Part shown: positions 13,270-25,795 of the stretch, piece by piece
How positions within the stretch are numbered: the stretch's first letter is position 1
Layout: every line of letters begins with the position of its first letter
Assembly: GCA_021464245.1 (NCBI GenBank)
Contig: JADCRB010000114.1
Coordinates: 1,922,001-1,986,000, forward strand
Direction: 5' to 3'
Length of the DNA stretch: 64,000 nucleotides
DNA from: Carallia brachiata
Taxonomy: Eukaryota; Streptophyta; Magnoliopsida; Malpighiales; Rhizophoraceae
Made by a program: the position numbers and the translations under genes
The notes under the pieces: generated by a model
Seen by the model: the letters and a program-made list of their open reading frames with translations, nothing else
Database searches by the model: none
Told to the model about the DNA's origin: nothing

Positions 13270-14667
13270 GCTTAAAAACCTTAGATGCATTTCATGCAAT
13301 GACTAGGAGTTGCCTCCATAGAAATCTTTTTAGTGAATTTAGACTTTACATCAATAGATAACTTGTTCATAAATGGAGGAAACAGATAATGATATTACAA
13401 TAGCAAAGCCCATTATGTAAGTCTTTGCAAAGACAAAAAAAAAATCATTCAGCATGATTTTTCCATGTACCCCATGTCACATGAACCTTTGGACTGGGAT
13501 CTGCCACCGGGTTACCTTAATTCTAGAGTAATCATGATTAATCATCGAATCCAACGGTCTAAAAAGACCATAAGCTTTCAACATAAAGGCAATCAAGATT
13601 CTTGGGGATTAATAATCCATTTTCTTGTATGGGAAAATTTGACTAAGTGAAAGAATTTCATTAAAAGACACATGATGAAAAGCAGACATGGTGGGTCATT
13701 CTTAGAGTTGTGAGGAAGACTTTTATAAAAAGCTTTTGAATAATTTTATTATATGTTACATAAATTATGCTTATGTACGCCAAGTGGGTCATTACAAAGC
13801 TATGTAACAAGATCTCTCTCTCTCTCTCTCGTAGTTAGTAAGATTCGGGAAGATCTCTCAAAAAGAGAGGAAACCATAAATTAGTATAGACTTCAACGTC
13901 AATCACGCAAACATCCTAAGCAATTATTCATCATCAACACGCAATGGTGGGGCCAAATTGAGAGTTGTAAGCACCTGAACATTCAACTCACATTCATATT
14001 TTGGCCTTATATAGTTGAAGTCTTTCTAACCTTTTTGAGTGAATTTTGGTTCAGGGAATCAGGGGTTCACTTATTTGAATATTTTCCAAATCTGTACAAG
14101 GGATAAAATTTAGTTTAGTCTTAAATTTTTTAAAATTTTTTTGATGCAGTCTTAAATTTTTTTGTATTTTCATTTGAGTTCAATACTTTTAGAATCCATC
14201 TCATTCAATCCTTTTTGGATGGAAATTATTATCAAGGTTAAGTATTTAACGTAATACTCCAAAAAAAAAACATAAACACGGAACAAAATACTTATCAAAT
14301 AATGGGTAAGTATTAGACATATTTCGTTAAATACATAACGTGTAAAATAATTTTTGTCAAACAAAAGAACTAAATTGAAACGAATTCTAAAAATATAGGA
14401 CTTAAAAATAAGAAGTCAAAAATATTTAGAACTACATTAAAAAAAATCTCTAAACATTTGGAACCATATTGAATCTCTCTACCCCAGTGATCTATATGTA
14501 AGGTTAGCTAAAAGCTTCCCATGTCGACTTTAATTCACAAGCAGGAAGGAAGCAACTGCCTCGAGTGAGAAAAGGTTTGTATCATGTGAAACATGAGTAT
14601 CTAAGGCTAGATATGCAAGATAAGTGGATGGTGACACGTGGGCCATGGAGAAGCAAGTAGCGTGGTG

Positions 14668-15042
14668 GGACTTTGATTTTTTTTTTTTTTTTTATGAAAA
14701 GAAAAACGATTTTTTTTCATTTGCAAATTAAGAAATACAAGAGTCATTTGACAAAAAGCCAGCCAGCATTGCTGGGGGCCGAATCACCCAATCATTGGGT
14801 CAGATCCTATCCCTTGCAACTTTCGCTATCCAGCCGGCTGCCCGATTGGCTTTGCGACTAATAATTCTAAGTTCTGCTGCTGAATTCCTAGAGAGCCATA
14901 GCTGGACATCAGTTACTAGTGGAGCTGTTTCCCTCGGACAATTGAAGTTCTCCTTAGTGCAAGCATGATAAAGAAGTTCACAATCAGCCTCCAAGATGAC
15001 CCGAATCCAATTCCTCTCCACAGTTACTAGTTGGACTTTGAT
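14668..15042 (-). mobile_element. 5'-truncated LINE end with RNase-H-like (RVT_3) fragment
   Basis: The insertion occupies about 14678-15032 and reads on the minus strand. GGACTTTGAT occurs at 14668-14677 and 15033-15042; extended to 13 bases it has one mismatch. The insert starts on the plus strand with a ~17-base T run, which is the poly(A) tail of a minus-strand retrotransposon. Upstream of that tail a minus-strand frame (to about 14800) reads WIRVILEADCELL, then LRIISRKANRAAGWIAK. That pattern, an acidic residue after a hydrophobic strand and later R.AN.AA..AK, is typical of the reverse-transcriptase-like RNase H domain at the end of plant LINE ORF2. The frame runs straight into the 5' duplication, as expected for 5' truncation. 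It is a dead fragment. Confidence 0.8.
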
Positions 15043-17236
15043 GGTTTTAGATCTTCAATATACGCAATAATTTTAGGATTTGAGGGATTCTTTCTTCAAG
15101 TAAATTTTATGTGTGCTTGCATGGCTGTTTTGACTTTGTTACAGAAAGAATGGTGGGGACAGATATGTTGAGGGCGGTGTCGGCTCCTGATATTGAGCAC
15201 AAGACAGCTTTTATTTTTTGCACTAGTTTACGTATCTAAGAATTATATTAAGTTAAACTAATTTGATTCAAATTAAAAATAATTTATTAAAGAATAGAGT
15301 TCTTTTAATATCTATTTTCTTCGTATGGAATACTCAAAATTGAAATTTTATTTAAAAAAACTAAACTCTAATCACTTAGACCAACAGATTAAGCACATGA
15401 CAACTTTGAAAGAGTCCAGTCACATACAAACACGTTGAATAATAAACAGAAAACAGTCATAGTATAATAAATTGATTATTTTATATAACTAAATAATTAT
15501 TATTTAAAAAAATAAGATAAAAAATAATTTTATTTTTATTATAAATATTAATTATTTAATTATATAAATTAATAGATTAATTGTGCTGTAATTATTATTA
15601 TTTTTTTAATTTCTTGTGTGAGTTGTGTGACTGTGTGTCTGTGTCAGAGAGAGCTCCAAGGCCAAAAATGGAAAAGCAATGGCTTCGGGAGACAAGGAAT
15701 CTACATTTTCTTTTTTTTGTCATCTGTAGTAGTTGAGTCCAGAGGCAAAGCTGAGACACGGGCTTCGCGATGTCCCATTGGTGCTCGTTCTGCTTACCTT
15801 CTATCTGATGTCAAAAGTACCCATTATTTGGAAGGAAAAAAGTTACATTGACGCGAAAATTGAACTCGAGCATTAAAAGCATACTCATATTATGCATATG
15901 AAACATTAGGTATAATCAATATATCTCTTGATAAATTATGAATCAACTCAACTAAAGGTTAAAATTTAGTAACGTAGAACTACATTAATTTTTGTGTCTA
16001 ATTCTCGTGTTCATATAATAGAATTCTGATTGATAATACAAACATAATTTATATATTGAGTGCTAGTTAATCGGTTAATCTCAAAATCCCTAAGCTATGT
16101 ATGTCGTGTGCAATTTGATTAATTAGTTAAATTTAAAAATATGTTTTGCGTTATGGACAAGCCTGGCATGAGTATTATAGAGTGGAAAGTTACGTGTCAT
16201 GGGTAAAGTGGTTAGGAATTGTCCTTTTTTACTATTATTATTATCATTAACTTGAGTTGCGTATTAATGACCCAATGTCTCTTTAGTCTTTAGTTGAGCA
16301 AACAAATATTGTCAAGACAAATAACCACTGATTGGTCATTTTGAGTGTACTTTTCATTATCATGTGATGAAGTGAAAGCAAAGTGCCACAAATCTTCAAC
16401 AGTTTTTTTTCTTTTTCCAACCTAATTGCAAAAATTTCCGCCCAAAAGCCTCCATCATAAAACAACCCTTCAAGGAATCTCTCAAAGTTTTGTGTCTCAT
16501 AATCTTTTTTTTTTTTTTTCTCTTCTTGTTGAAGAATGATTCTATCGCGTTCGAGAAGATGATGTCCTTCTCTATTTTTGATATAAGTCAATTATTCTAT
16601 ATTAAGTCTATTTCTTCAGTTGGATTAAAATTTAGTTTTTTTGGGAGGTGAAAGTTTATGTGAGGTAAGCAAACGTTTTAGTTCAAGGTCAGGAAAAAAT
16701 ACGAATCTAGTTAACTAAGCCGACTTTCATAGACCAAAATTTAAGTTTTAAAGAAGCTAAATATGCCACAAAAATTACTTCTGTTTTGTATGACCCTATA
16801 ATTGAAACCTTAGTCCTTTTGTTTTTTTTAAGCTCTTAACATATTCTGCTACTAAATTTTATACTTGGTCGTTACTAGGTTTGTCTACGGAATTTTTTTT
16901 TGTTCAATTCAATTAGCTAATAAGAAATTAACTGCGTAATTGAAGTTTTAAATTCAACCTTCACATTTCATCCCATATTTTATACTGGATGATCATTAAA
17001 TTATTTTTAATGATTTATCGAAACCTCTATAGTTTGCAAGGTGAGAAATGCTTGAAATATCTAGCTAGTAGACTAATTCAACGGTTCACACGAATTTAAT
17101 TCAAGAACTAAATTAAATTCTTTATGATAGAGCTTGAAGCCTTCAATCAAATCAGTGGACTAATGAACCCAATAATTTACACCCATATGTTTCTGATGCT
17201 TCAAGAACATATGCACTGTATTCTAAACCTTGCATC
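15043..17236. other. Gene-free region
   Basis: AT-rich sequence with no reading frame I can assign. A long T run lies near 16505-16520. Nothing else stands out. Confidence 0.45.
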
Positions 17237-17472
17237 ACATGCATCACATTCTTTTTTTTTTGTTTTTTTTTGTCTGAGATCGTTCAGTATCCAATTCAAT
17301 GAGTTGACTAACCTGAACCGATTCAGGTAAGATCTCAAAGGGTGGTAAAAGTCTCCCAGTAAATATTTAACGCGACTGCATTTCTAAAAATTCAAACTCG
17401 AGACTTCTAGTTAAACAGTGACGGATTCCTACCATCCGCACCAGCGCTTGCTGGTACATGCATCACATTCTT
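17237..17472 (-). mobile_element. SINE family A, copy 1, with 17-bp target-site duplication
   Basis: The 202-base element (17254-17455) lies on the minus strand. ACATGCATCACATTCTT flanks it perfectly at 17237-17253 and 17456-17472. On the plus strand it starts with broken T runs, the tail of a minus-strand element. The minus strand begins ACCAGCAAGCGCTGGTGCGG and carries AATGCAGTCGCGTTAAATAT in its middle. The same order occurs in the plus-strand copy at 46248-46451. Length, poly(A) tail and perfect duplication fit a young tRNA-derived SINE. Confidence 0.85.
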
Positions 17473-18593
17473 AATAACTCATTGGTATCCACTAAATTGA
17501 AACCCGAAAGAGGACAAAGAAAACTACAACAATGCAATCATCCATTATGTAACCAATGAATTAAGTAAACACAAGTATAGGTTAGTCCAACTGACGACGA
17601 ACGGCATTAATTGTTGCTATTTACTGGACTACATGCTGCGAAAAAATAACAAGAAAAATTTAAGTAAGTAGAAAGGGAACATCTATGCGTTAAATAGGAA
17701 GTATATGGCGACATCGATCAGTTTTACGTATACAATAATCACTGCCGTACAATAATTGTGTACACCATATAGTGTAAAATATGCATTAAGATGATTCAGC
17801 ACCATATTTTTTATTAATGAAGAGACTATTACACATGTATATACAAGTGACGTGATATTATTTTAACTGTTAATTATAATTTTATAATTAATATAATTAA
17901 TTATGATCATATATCAAATTATTATAGATTTGTAACCACACGAATACTTTTTGTGAGACATCCCAAACTCATCCTACACAAGGGTGGATCAGGAGAGGCA
18001 AATGGGGAAATTTCCCTCCTACCCCATTTGACATTATGAAAGTATATATACAAAATACACACAAAGATAGTATGTAACTTAATGATATATGCCTATGATA
18101 TAGTTTTTTTTCTTCAAAAAATTATTCTGAATTCGACACACCACTTAGCTTTAATATCTCAATAAAAAATAAAAATTTTTAGGGAAGTTTTTGATACAAT
18201 TTTAATCCAACATGCAATTCGCAGTCACATAACATATCAAAATATTTTTGAGAACAAGTGCAATCCTTTGTGTCCCCCACAAGCGCTCTTGGGTCGTGTT
18301 CCTTAGTACGAACAAACACTCCCTTTCCTTCTCCATGGGATATCTGCAGCCATCTCTCTCCTCTGTACAAATATATCCATTTTTTTTAAAAGCTCTACTT
18401 GGTAGTTTAATTTTAAGTAGTGTAATTTAAAAAAAATGTAAAAATAAATAATTTATTTAATAATATTTAATAATTTATTTATTTATTTTTAATATTTAAT
18501 CATCTGATTTATATCATTACGTGTTTACTGACTGACTGATCCTGAAAGTCAAGTGATCCGACTTTCTGTTTCTTGAAACTATTTTTCAACCTG
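17473..18593. other. Upstream region of the zinc-finger gene
   Basis: No gene is visible. It contains an AT-rich MITE-like patch near 18440-18510 (AATAATTTATTTATT core) immediately before the likely core promoter of the next gene. Confidence 0.45.
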
Positions 18594-18602
18594 TTATATA
18601 TA
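18594..18602 (+). promoter_or_regulatory. TATA box of the zinc-finger gene
   Basis: TTATATATA lies about 145 bases before the start codon at 18746. It is followed by a CT-rich stretch (about 18650-18690) typical of a plant leader, so transcription probably starts near 18625-18640. Confidence 0.6.
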
Positions 18603-18745
18603 CCCCACTCAGGCAGCATCTCTACTTGCTCTTTCACACACCTTCCTCTTTCTCTCTCTTTCTGGATCTCTGTCTCTCTCTTTTTCTGTGGTTCTATACA
18701 GAGAAAGCAAACCTCAAAGACACCATCTTTGTGTAGTAGCCAAAA

Positions 18746-19501
18746 ATGGCAGAGATTGACTATCAAACAAAACCCAACTCCACAACCACACGCTTAAAGC
18801 TCTTCGGCTTCAACGTCTCAGAAGATGATCAAGAATTCACGGCCGACTCAATTACTAAGCTCCCTTCTTCTTCTTCTTCTTCCGGTTCCCCGGACTCCTC
18901 CTCCTTCCCCGCCGTCGCCTCCTCCTCCTCCGGCGAGAGCAGGAAGTACGAGTGTCAGTACTGCTGCAGAGAATTCGCCAACTCTCAGGCACTTGGCGGC
19001 CACCAGAACGCGCACAAGAAAGAAAGGCAGCAACTCAAGCGTGCCCAAATGCAAGCCTCGCGGAACGCCGCTGCGGCTGCCGCCGTTTCCTTTGGTCGGA
19101 ATCCCATGGTCTCCGCCTTCGCTCCTCCGCCACATCTCCTGGCGCCAGCGGCTGGTCCTGTTGTAGTCCCGGCGGGCGCCGCAGCTCCTTCGTGGGTTTA
19201 CTTTCCGCGGTCGGCGCCGCCTTTCCATGTTTCTCACGGGAGCGTGTTTCCAACTAGTGCTGGTGGAGGCAGCGGTACCGGTTGGCGAGGACTGGCGGAG
19301 CCGCCGTACGCCGGCGGAGTTGGGAACTTCGGTTCTTCAAGTGTATCACCACAAATGCCGAGCGGGGCCCAACATGGCAAGATTGATGGGCCCAGTGGGC
19401 CCACTTCATTGAGCAGGTTCTCGAAAGGTGACGGTGGGCCAAGCTTCGATGACACATTAGGCCTAGACTTGCATCTTAGCCTTGCTCCAGCTGGCCCATG
19501 A
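18746..19501 (+). CDS. GIS3: Single C2H2 zinc-finger protein with EAR motif (GIS/ZFP6 type)
   Basis: Single-exon gene of 251 codons. The N-terminus has the clade signature [10 protein letters not shown] (residues 15-24). One plant-type C2H2 finger follows with C70, C73, H86 and H90 and the QALGGH core at 81-86. The middle is Ala/Pro-rich with the conserved SWVYFP (149-154). An EAR-type repressor motif of the LxLxL kind (LGLDLHLSL) lies at 238-246 near the C-terminus. The GIS, GIS2, GIS3, ZFP5, ZFP6 and ZFP8 group are nuclear regulators of trichome initiation downstream of gibberellin and cytokinin. The exact paralogue is less certain than the family. I prefer GIS3 because of its position beside ARG1, as recalled for At1g68360 and At1g68370. 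Single-exon structure is usual for the family. High GC makes long antisense frames here, which are shadows. Confidence 0.9.
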   Translation: MAEIDYQTKPNSTTTRLKLFGFNVSEDDQEFTADSITKLPSSSSSSGSPDSSSFPAVASSSSGESRKYECQYCCREFANSQALGGHQNAHKKERQQLKRAQMQASRNAAAAAAVSFGRNPMVSAFAPPPHLLAPAAGPVVVPAGAAAPSWVYFPRSAPPFHVSHGSVFPTSAGGGSGTGWRGLAEPPYAGGVGNFGSSSVSPQMPSGAQHGKIDGPSGPTSLSRFSKGDGGPSFDDTLGLDLHLSLAPAGP

Positions 19502-20964
19502 AATGGTCTCCAATTAGCAATCTTGGATTATTGTTGTACATTTCTTATATCTATTTATTTATTAAATTTTTTTTCCTATGATGTAAGTGATGATTAATTT
19601 TCATTTAGCTCAATTCCAATTTTTAATTCACTAATTATAACTCTTTTTTGCTTTAATTCATTTTTTGGGTAGTGCCACTGGTTGTTCTTCCATTCTTGGA
19701 TTTGGTTTGCCCTCAATTACTTTGTTATCTCTTTCACTCTAGATCTTCAAGGCTAAATTATAAGGCCACAGCAGCCCCCTTTTTACACATATGTGATCTA
19801 AAGAGATAATTTTCAATGGTCATTTTCATTCAATTGCTTAAATTTTAGATGCAAAATTACAATAGAAGAGGGTTTCAAACTTTTCTCTAGGTGATGAAGT
19901 GTGTTTTCAACTTTGACAATCATTTTGCTTGTTATCAATAAACCAAGAACCAAATATGTCTTTGTGCACCTTATATTCAAATTCTCAAAATACTTATTTG
20001 AACCTGCCAAGTGATGCGACTAGATTTAAAACTATTAAACACTGAGATCAAGATCCACATTTAGAATTTAGCTTAAAATCAATTTTCAATTTCACTCAAC
20101 AATAGAAATTTGTTGTTGGAATGATTTAACCCAATATGTATAATGTCAATTCTTTTTGAGAAGTTCACAAGTTGGGTCCATGTTTTGTGATTTGTACAAT
20201 TTTTTCTCATAGCAAGGAACCTAAGTTTATAGTAAATTATATATATACTTGCAAGTTTCATTTTAATTACCTTTGTTTCCGTCTGTTTAGTTCATTCAAT
20301 CTCCTTGTTTATTGCTTTGCGAAAAGGATTCTATATACGTGAGTGTTATCAAGCAAGTCAAAATTTTACCCAAAACATACTTAATCTGCTTGGACAAAGT
20401 TATAGTTACTTGAATGAAAAGTAAAAGTAATTATTTTGCATCACATGCAAAAACATTTTTAGAGAAATACTATAGCAATATTTAAATAGTAATAAAGTAT
20501 CAACAAAATGATATAGATAATTAGATGATTAAATTTTTTAAAAAAAATTAAATAAATTATTAAATATTATTAGATGAACTGTAAAATTAATTTATTACTA
20601 CTTAAAACTAAACTGTGTAACAGAATTCATATTTTTAACCCAAAGCATTTATGGCCGCTTTCTTTTATACCTGATGGCTATAAAATAAGATGCAAATGAG
20701 CGGCCCTATTGAAGATGAAGCAAAGAAAAAGACAAAGAGGCCAACATGGCAACATCATTTGAGTGTTGAAAGGTTCGGAGAGAACACTTAAATTTGGAAC
20801 ATCATTTTTCCTTTTTTCGGAAGGTAAGATTTCACTTGCAGGAATGAGGGGACTCTCTCTCTCTCTCTCACTCTCTCTCTCAGGTCTCCCTTCCAACTAA
20901 CATGTTTGATAGCTGTCTTGGTGCCTTCTTGTTACTCCCCTTGTCTAGATGTAGAGGAGTGATG

Positions 20965-20965
<1 letters not shown>
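19502..20965. other. Zinc-finger gene 3' flank and gene-free region
   Basis: The first ~200 bases are the likely 3' untranslated region. No gene follows. It contains a minus-oriented AT-rich MITE-like patch near 20515-20580 and a CT run at about 20849-20882. Confidence 0.45.

Positions 20966-21020
<55 letters not shown>
20966..21020. repeat. (TA)n microsatellite
   Basis: About 27 uninterrupted TA units directly abut the foldback element that follows. TA is also the usual target of Stowaway/Tourist-like MITEs. Confidence 0.9.
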
Positions 21021-21022
<2 letters not shown>

Positions 21023-21172
21023 TATTTATTTTTTTAAAATATAATTATTTGATAATTCATATTACTTTGATCATACTTAAAAATCTTACAATATATATAT
21101 ATAATAAGATTTATAAGTACGATGAAAGTAATATGAATTGTCAAATAATTATATTTATAAAAAATAAATAAG
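21021..21172. mobile_element. Foldback MITE (68-bp inverted arms)
   Basis: Arms 21021-21088 and 21105-21172 are inverted copies of each other with only about five mismatches, separated by a 16-base TA-rich loop. Both ends read CTTATTTATTTTTT toward the centre. The whole would fold into one long hairpin. Size and structure fit a foldback MITE; a small-RNA hairpin is possible but less likely. Confidence 0.75.
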
Positions 21173-22496
21173 ATGTTAAATACCGCTTAATGGACTGTAT
21201 AGTCAAGTATTATTTGATTTCATGCAGACCAATTCTTACAACTAGTAGCAGATAATCAGCTTATTTGATTGGAGAAAGGTAAGATTTTATCTAGTTTACA
21301 GGTCAAACACTATAATTTGTATCTATTCTCTTTCCCCTTATATAGATGTTAATCCTACAATCTAGGTTTTAAATTACTATCTATGCTACAATTGTAACCT
21401 AATATTGCAGTATTAGTGACATGCAATTATGATATCAGTAGTTGTAACTTTAGGTAGGTAGTTGCTTGGCTATAATTTTGTGTCCGTATTAATCATTAAT
21501 TGCAGTCTCTTAAATGACTCATAATTGTGACTATATAAATATATAATCTGAGTTTCGAAAAGAGTTTTCATCTAATGTTTTTATACTTAGTGACTAGACT
21601 AGACCTAGTTGTTATTTAGATCATATTATAGAAATTGGTGCTTCTACATATCAGCTAAAAGTTTTTTTGTACCAATTTTATATTCGTGCAATGTCTAGGA
21701 GTTCTGATGCCTAGGGGTCTTCTGTTGTATTGATGCTCTAAATTAATACCATTTGCAGTTAATTGACAAAAAAAGAAAACAAAAAAGAGGAGCTTCTTGT
21801 AAGAAAAAAAAAAAAAAGAGAAAATAAAAAAAACTAGAAGCTTTGCGGGTGCAACAAAGCTTAAGTGTAATAAGTTAGGCAACATAATGAAACAATTGCA
21901 AGCCAACCGGCCAACGCACCATTCTCAAGGGTTACTGTAGAATTTTTAAAACATCTTACAAAACGGTCAACAAAGAAATTTGGCGACGCGATGGACAACC
22001 ACACAAAAAAAATTCAATCCTTTTTATTTTGATTTTCGGTGCAAAAGTGTGTAGAACTTTCAGTGTCAACATAATACCACAAGGGTCGGTGCTTTAGTGC
22101 ACATATGATGGATGTACATGAAATGGTCTTACGTTAAGGTCTTTGAAAGTGCTGAGATGGTGGTCCACGATTCCATGTTGCCCTAAAATTGAAGTAAGGA
22201 ATATGCTTTTGTATTGGTTGTGTTTTTGTCATTTTTCTTTCAACTTCAATTTGTGTGTTGTTGCTTTGAAACCTTGATGTTTTCGGTTTACTTGCTCAGT
22301 TGCTTTTATGACTAATAATGCGGTAGGAGTTCGATCATTGCTATTCTCTTTTTCCCCATCTCCCTTATATAGGCACTAGCTAGCCCTCCACCAAAACCCA
22401 AAAAAATAAATACCTATGTAGCTTTTTGTTTTTTTTTTTCTTTAAAAAAAAGAGAAAGTGAGATGAGATAATTCCCATTTTAAATCAACAACTTTA
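21173..22496. other. Gene-free region with a possible LINE 3' end
   Basis: No gene is visible. Around 21650-21780 a stretch ending TTGCAGTTAATTGACAAAAAAAG resembles the 3' end of plant L1-type LINEs on the plus strand, but I found no coding part or target duplication. T and A runs are frequent. Confidence 0.35.
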
Positions 22497-23769
22497 CATT
22501 AATTTAAGTTAAAAAAAATTTATAAATAGGTCTCTAATTTTAAAATTGCCATCATCTATTGATTTAGTGCTGATGTAACGTCTTATATGGCAAGATCAAT
22601 TTGCCAAATCACCTCTTTTGTTTGCATGACAAACCTATTTCAGATTTGAAGATAACGTGACAATCTAATAAAAGTGTTTTTTTTTTTTGGGCCAATTTCT
22701 TTTTCTTCCTTTTCGTCCTTTAATTTAAAATCACTAATTCATATATATGTATTTCTAAAATGTTTTCTCTGTGAATTATTTCTCATCTCCAAGAACCTGC
22801 GAAACCACCAATAACCCCATTTTCAACCCGGCGCCGCCACCGCGTCCTCATGAATCCTTTCCTCCTCAAACACTCTCAGGAACAGATCCTCCACGTAAAA
22901 CCCCAGTCTCAACAGTGTCAAATCTGTATCTCAGGCTGCCTGCCTAGTCGCCTGATCCTTTGAAGAAGAAGAAGAAGAAGAAGAAGTTGGAGACATAATG
23001 GCAAAGAGAAGCGGCAACGAGTCAGCGTCACCACCGCCACTCTCAAATCGGAGCCCCGATCACAGGGCGGAGATGCCTCCGCTCGCCAAGAAAACAAACA
23101 CCTCTTCCATCTCAAACGATACCCACTTGCCCAGGCCTTCCGATCTCGCGTCTCCGTCGGCGGAATTGATGTGGCAGTGCCTTTGGCATTTGCAATGACA
23201 ATAGCTCCCCTTTTCAAAGACCATAGTTAATGCTTGGAACGCGGCGATGTCGTTGTAAATAGAGACGATGTGAGTTGAGGGAGAGAGAGAGCGAGCGACG
23301 TCACCGTTGATCAAAAAGAATGGAGCCGTGATTGGTGGTGGAGGTGGTGTTGTTGAGCGTTGTTGGTGATACCGGCGCCGGTGTTGTGCTGGTGCTTTTT
23401 TATTATTTTTATAAAGAATTATTTGAAAAAGAAAGAGGGAGGAAAGAAGAGTTGATAGATAATTTATTTATGTTTTTTTTTTAATCTTTTTGTTTTAACT
23501 ATATTTTTACTTGTTAATTTTAAATTAAAGGATAAAAAGGAAGAACAAATTATGGCCCAAAAAAAAAAAAAAGTGACTTTTATTTGGATGCTACGCCATC
23601 CTTTTAATATGACATGGAGTTGGCACGTAAATAAAAGAGGTGATTTGGTAAATTGATTTTGTCACATAATATAATATGTTATGTTTGTGTCAAATCAACA
23701 GAGAACGATAATTTTAATAGATTTAGAGTTTAGAGACTTATTTGTAAGTTTTTTTTAACAGAATTGACC
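22497..23769. mobile_element. Long-inverted-repeat element enclosing gene-like DNA (Pack-MULE candidate)
   Basis: About 1.25 kb. The left arm 22508-22731 and the right arm (complement of 23513-23759) align along most of their length, roughly three bases in four. Shared blocks include AAATAGGTCTCTAA / AAATAAGTCTCTAA, TGCCAAATCACCTCTTTT / TACCAAATCACCTCTTTT and TTGGGCCA with CTTTAATTTAAAAT. Between the arms, about 22790-23400 is far richer in GC than its surroundings and looks like captured exonic sequence. Long diverged arms around host-like DNA fit a non-autonomous Mutator-like element. The outer ends are uncertain. TTAATTTAA (22499-22507) against TTAATTAAA (23770-23778) is only a weak candidate 9-bp duplication. 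Confidence 0.65.
22998..23198 (+). other. Short gene-like reading frame inside the element
   Basis: A 66-codon frame beginning MAKRSGNES, with a GC-rich, coding-like composition, lies between the inverted arms. I do not recognise it. Minus-strand frames through the same DNA are equally open, so the strand of any captured gene fragment is undecided. It may be a chimera of host exon pieces; expression is unknown. Confidence 0.25.
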
Positions 23770-25795
23770 TTAATTAAAAAAATTTTTTTCCTACTAACCC
23801 ACATTTTAATTAATTAAAAATTATTGACCCGAAATAAGACTTATTCCAGAGAGGGTGTTGCAATGGCAATCCATACATGTGAAAGTTTCTACGCTGAAAA
23901 AAGAAAAAAACAAAAGTTGCTATCTTCTTTGGAACTTGATATATTGAATACATTATTAAACACTACCAGGGGCTGGAAGTCAGAATAAGAAAAAATAGAA
24001 ACTGCCTATGATTAGATAAGTGATAAGAGCGAACACGAGATTATTTATGTTAGGTACACTCAGTTTCAAAATTTCCAAGTACATTTTATGAAGCGTCGCG
24101 GTAGTGTTAACAACGTCGGGAAAAATATTTTGAAAAACTCTTCCCAAAGTTTTGCCCTTAACATGATTCTTGCTAGGGATTGGTTCCCATTATTATATAT
24201 GTTCGGTGAAGCCCTTTAACTGATATAGACATGCACTTGCCATTTAACCAATAGATTTCCTGACTCAAAAACATGGTCATTGAAATGGGTGTCACCCTCC
24301 AACAAGTTTATTCTTAGCATTACATACATTTTAGTACTGGCCAAAGCTTAACAAGTGTTTTGTTTTGTTTGTTATATTCATTTTTTAACTGTCATTTCAT
24401 TCCTTTGGTCCCCATTGTTTTAATTAAGTGTTAGCGACCTTTTTACTGCTGCTTGTCACCATGATCCAATCAAAACTGAATCCCTATATCAATTAAGTGG
24501 TTGCATGTTCAACTATGATTCAGCCCCCTCATCAAACTCACCAGCATTAACCAGGACCATATGGGGACCATGAAACAATAATTTTCTCAAGAAAGCATGC
24601 CACTGCCATCTAATTGCCTTATCCCATTCTTCCAATTAACTATGGCTTGAGAATGAAGTTTTCTAAAAAGTTTGATTGGTCCATTGGCTTAGAATGAGTG
24701 ACAAATGTACAATTCACTTTTGCAAGAAAATTACCTTCTCATTCTGTGTATGGTGTTTACAATACTAATCACATCATACCAAAACATAACCATGAATTTA
24801 TGCAGGACATTATTAAAGGAATAGTCTATAATACTCTTGCTTTGCACCCAAAGAATTATAATAAACAATATATAATACAATTGCAATGGGTGGATGAGAA
24901 AGAAGGTCCAAGTTGCCATATTGATGCTTAGATTTCTTTTTTCATTAGTGAGACATGCTATATTATTATATTTGGTTAATTGCTTCAACTGAACCTTCGG
25001 TCCTGAAGACTACTCTATACCATTATGTTTTATTATAGTATGAACCTCAAAGCACAAAACAAAAGCATATGGTTAGAACTATAGAAGTTTAATGCTGAAA
25101 GGACAATTAGGCAAAGAAATGTAAGTTGAGGATTGAGACATGCTACAAATGAATTCATCAATCATTAGTGAATCTCACTCATATGTTTAGGGGTTCTAGC
25201 TGGTATTAGAACATGAAAGTATTGTGTTCGAGTTAGATTTTCATATATAATTACACTATTTCGAGCTGGAAACATATTCCAAAATGGGATGGACTATGTC
25301 CCAAACAAAAACAAAAGGAAGAAGACATGAAGAAGAAGCAGCAGTGATGAATTCCTACACTATTGCTACACATCAAAAAGTAACCATTTACGGTACATAT
25401 CCAAACCATATTGATATTCTAAGGTGTTATCTAATTCAATGGAAAAGTTCGATACACGCATTCGCATTCGATGGCGGAATTCAATGTTTTTTTGAATAAA
25501 AATATAAAAACAATTGAAAAATAGTATTGAATAAAGTTCTTAAATTGAAAGTGTAGATTTATATGAGATCAGTTAAAAAAAATTTCTTCAAAATTTTTTT
25601 AAAAAATAATTAAAAAATATTATTTTATTCTTAATTTATACTCATACACTTCAAAAAGTAACCACTTTAAATTTAAAAATAACATTCATCAAAAATTGAA
25701 ATTAAATTTTATAAAAAAATATAAAATAATATTTTATTTCCATCACGTCAGCTTACTCCACTACTAGACCTAGAAAAAGTCCTTAATTCAATGGC

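Larger units (their letters stand above)
11283..14667. other. Gene-free AT-rich region
   Basis: No supported gene. It contains a pair of related ~95-bp segments (12922-13269), a micro-insert with direct repeats (12457-12519), a (TC)n run at 13813-13830, and an AT-rich MITE-like stretch near 11765-11825. The 129-codon frame at 11844-12233 resembles no family I know and has no coding-like neighbours. Confidence 0.5.

Noticed and set aside
18825..19457. Several long open frames on both strands inside the zinc-finger gene
   Set aside because: They are by-products of the high GC and third-position bias of the real frame at 18746-19501.
21650..21800. LINE 3'-end-like sequence before an A run
   Set aside because: No coding part and no target duplication, so it is left as a comment on the region and not called as an element.
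25190..25260. Possible further SINE (TTCTAGCTGGTATTAGAAC with GTGTTCGAGTT)
   Set aside because: Only box-like motifs are seen; there is no tail or target duplication.
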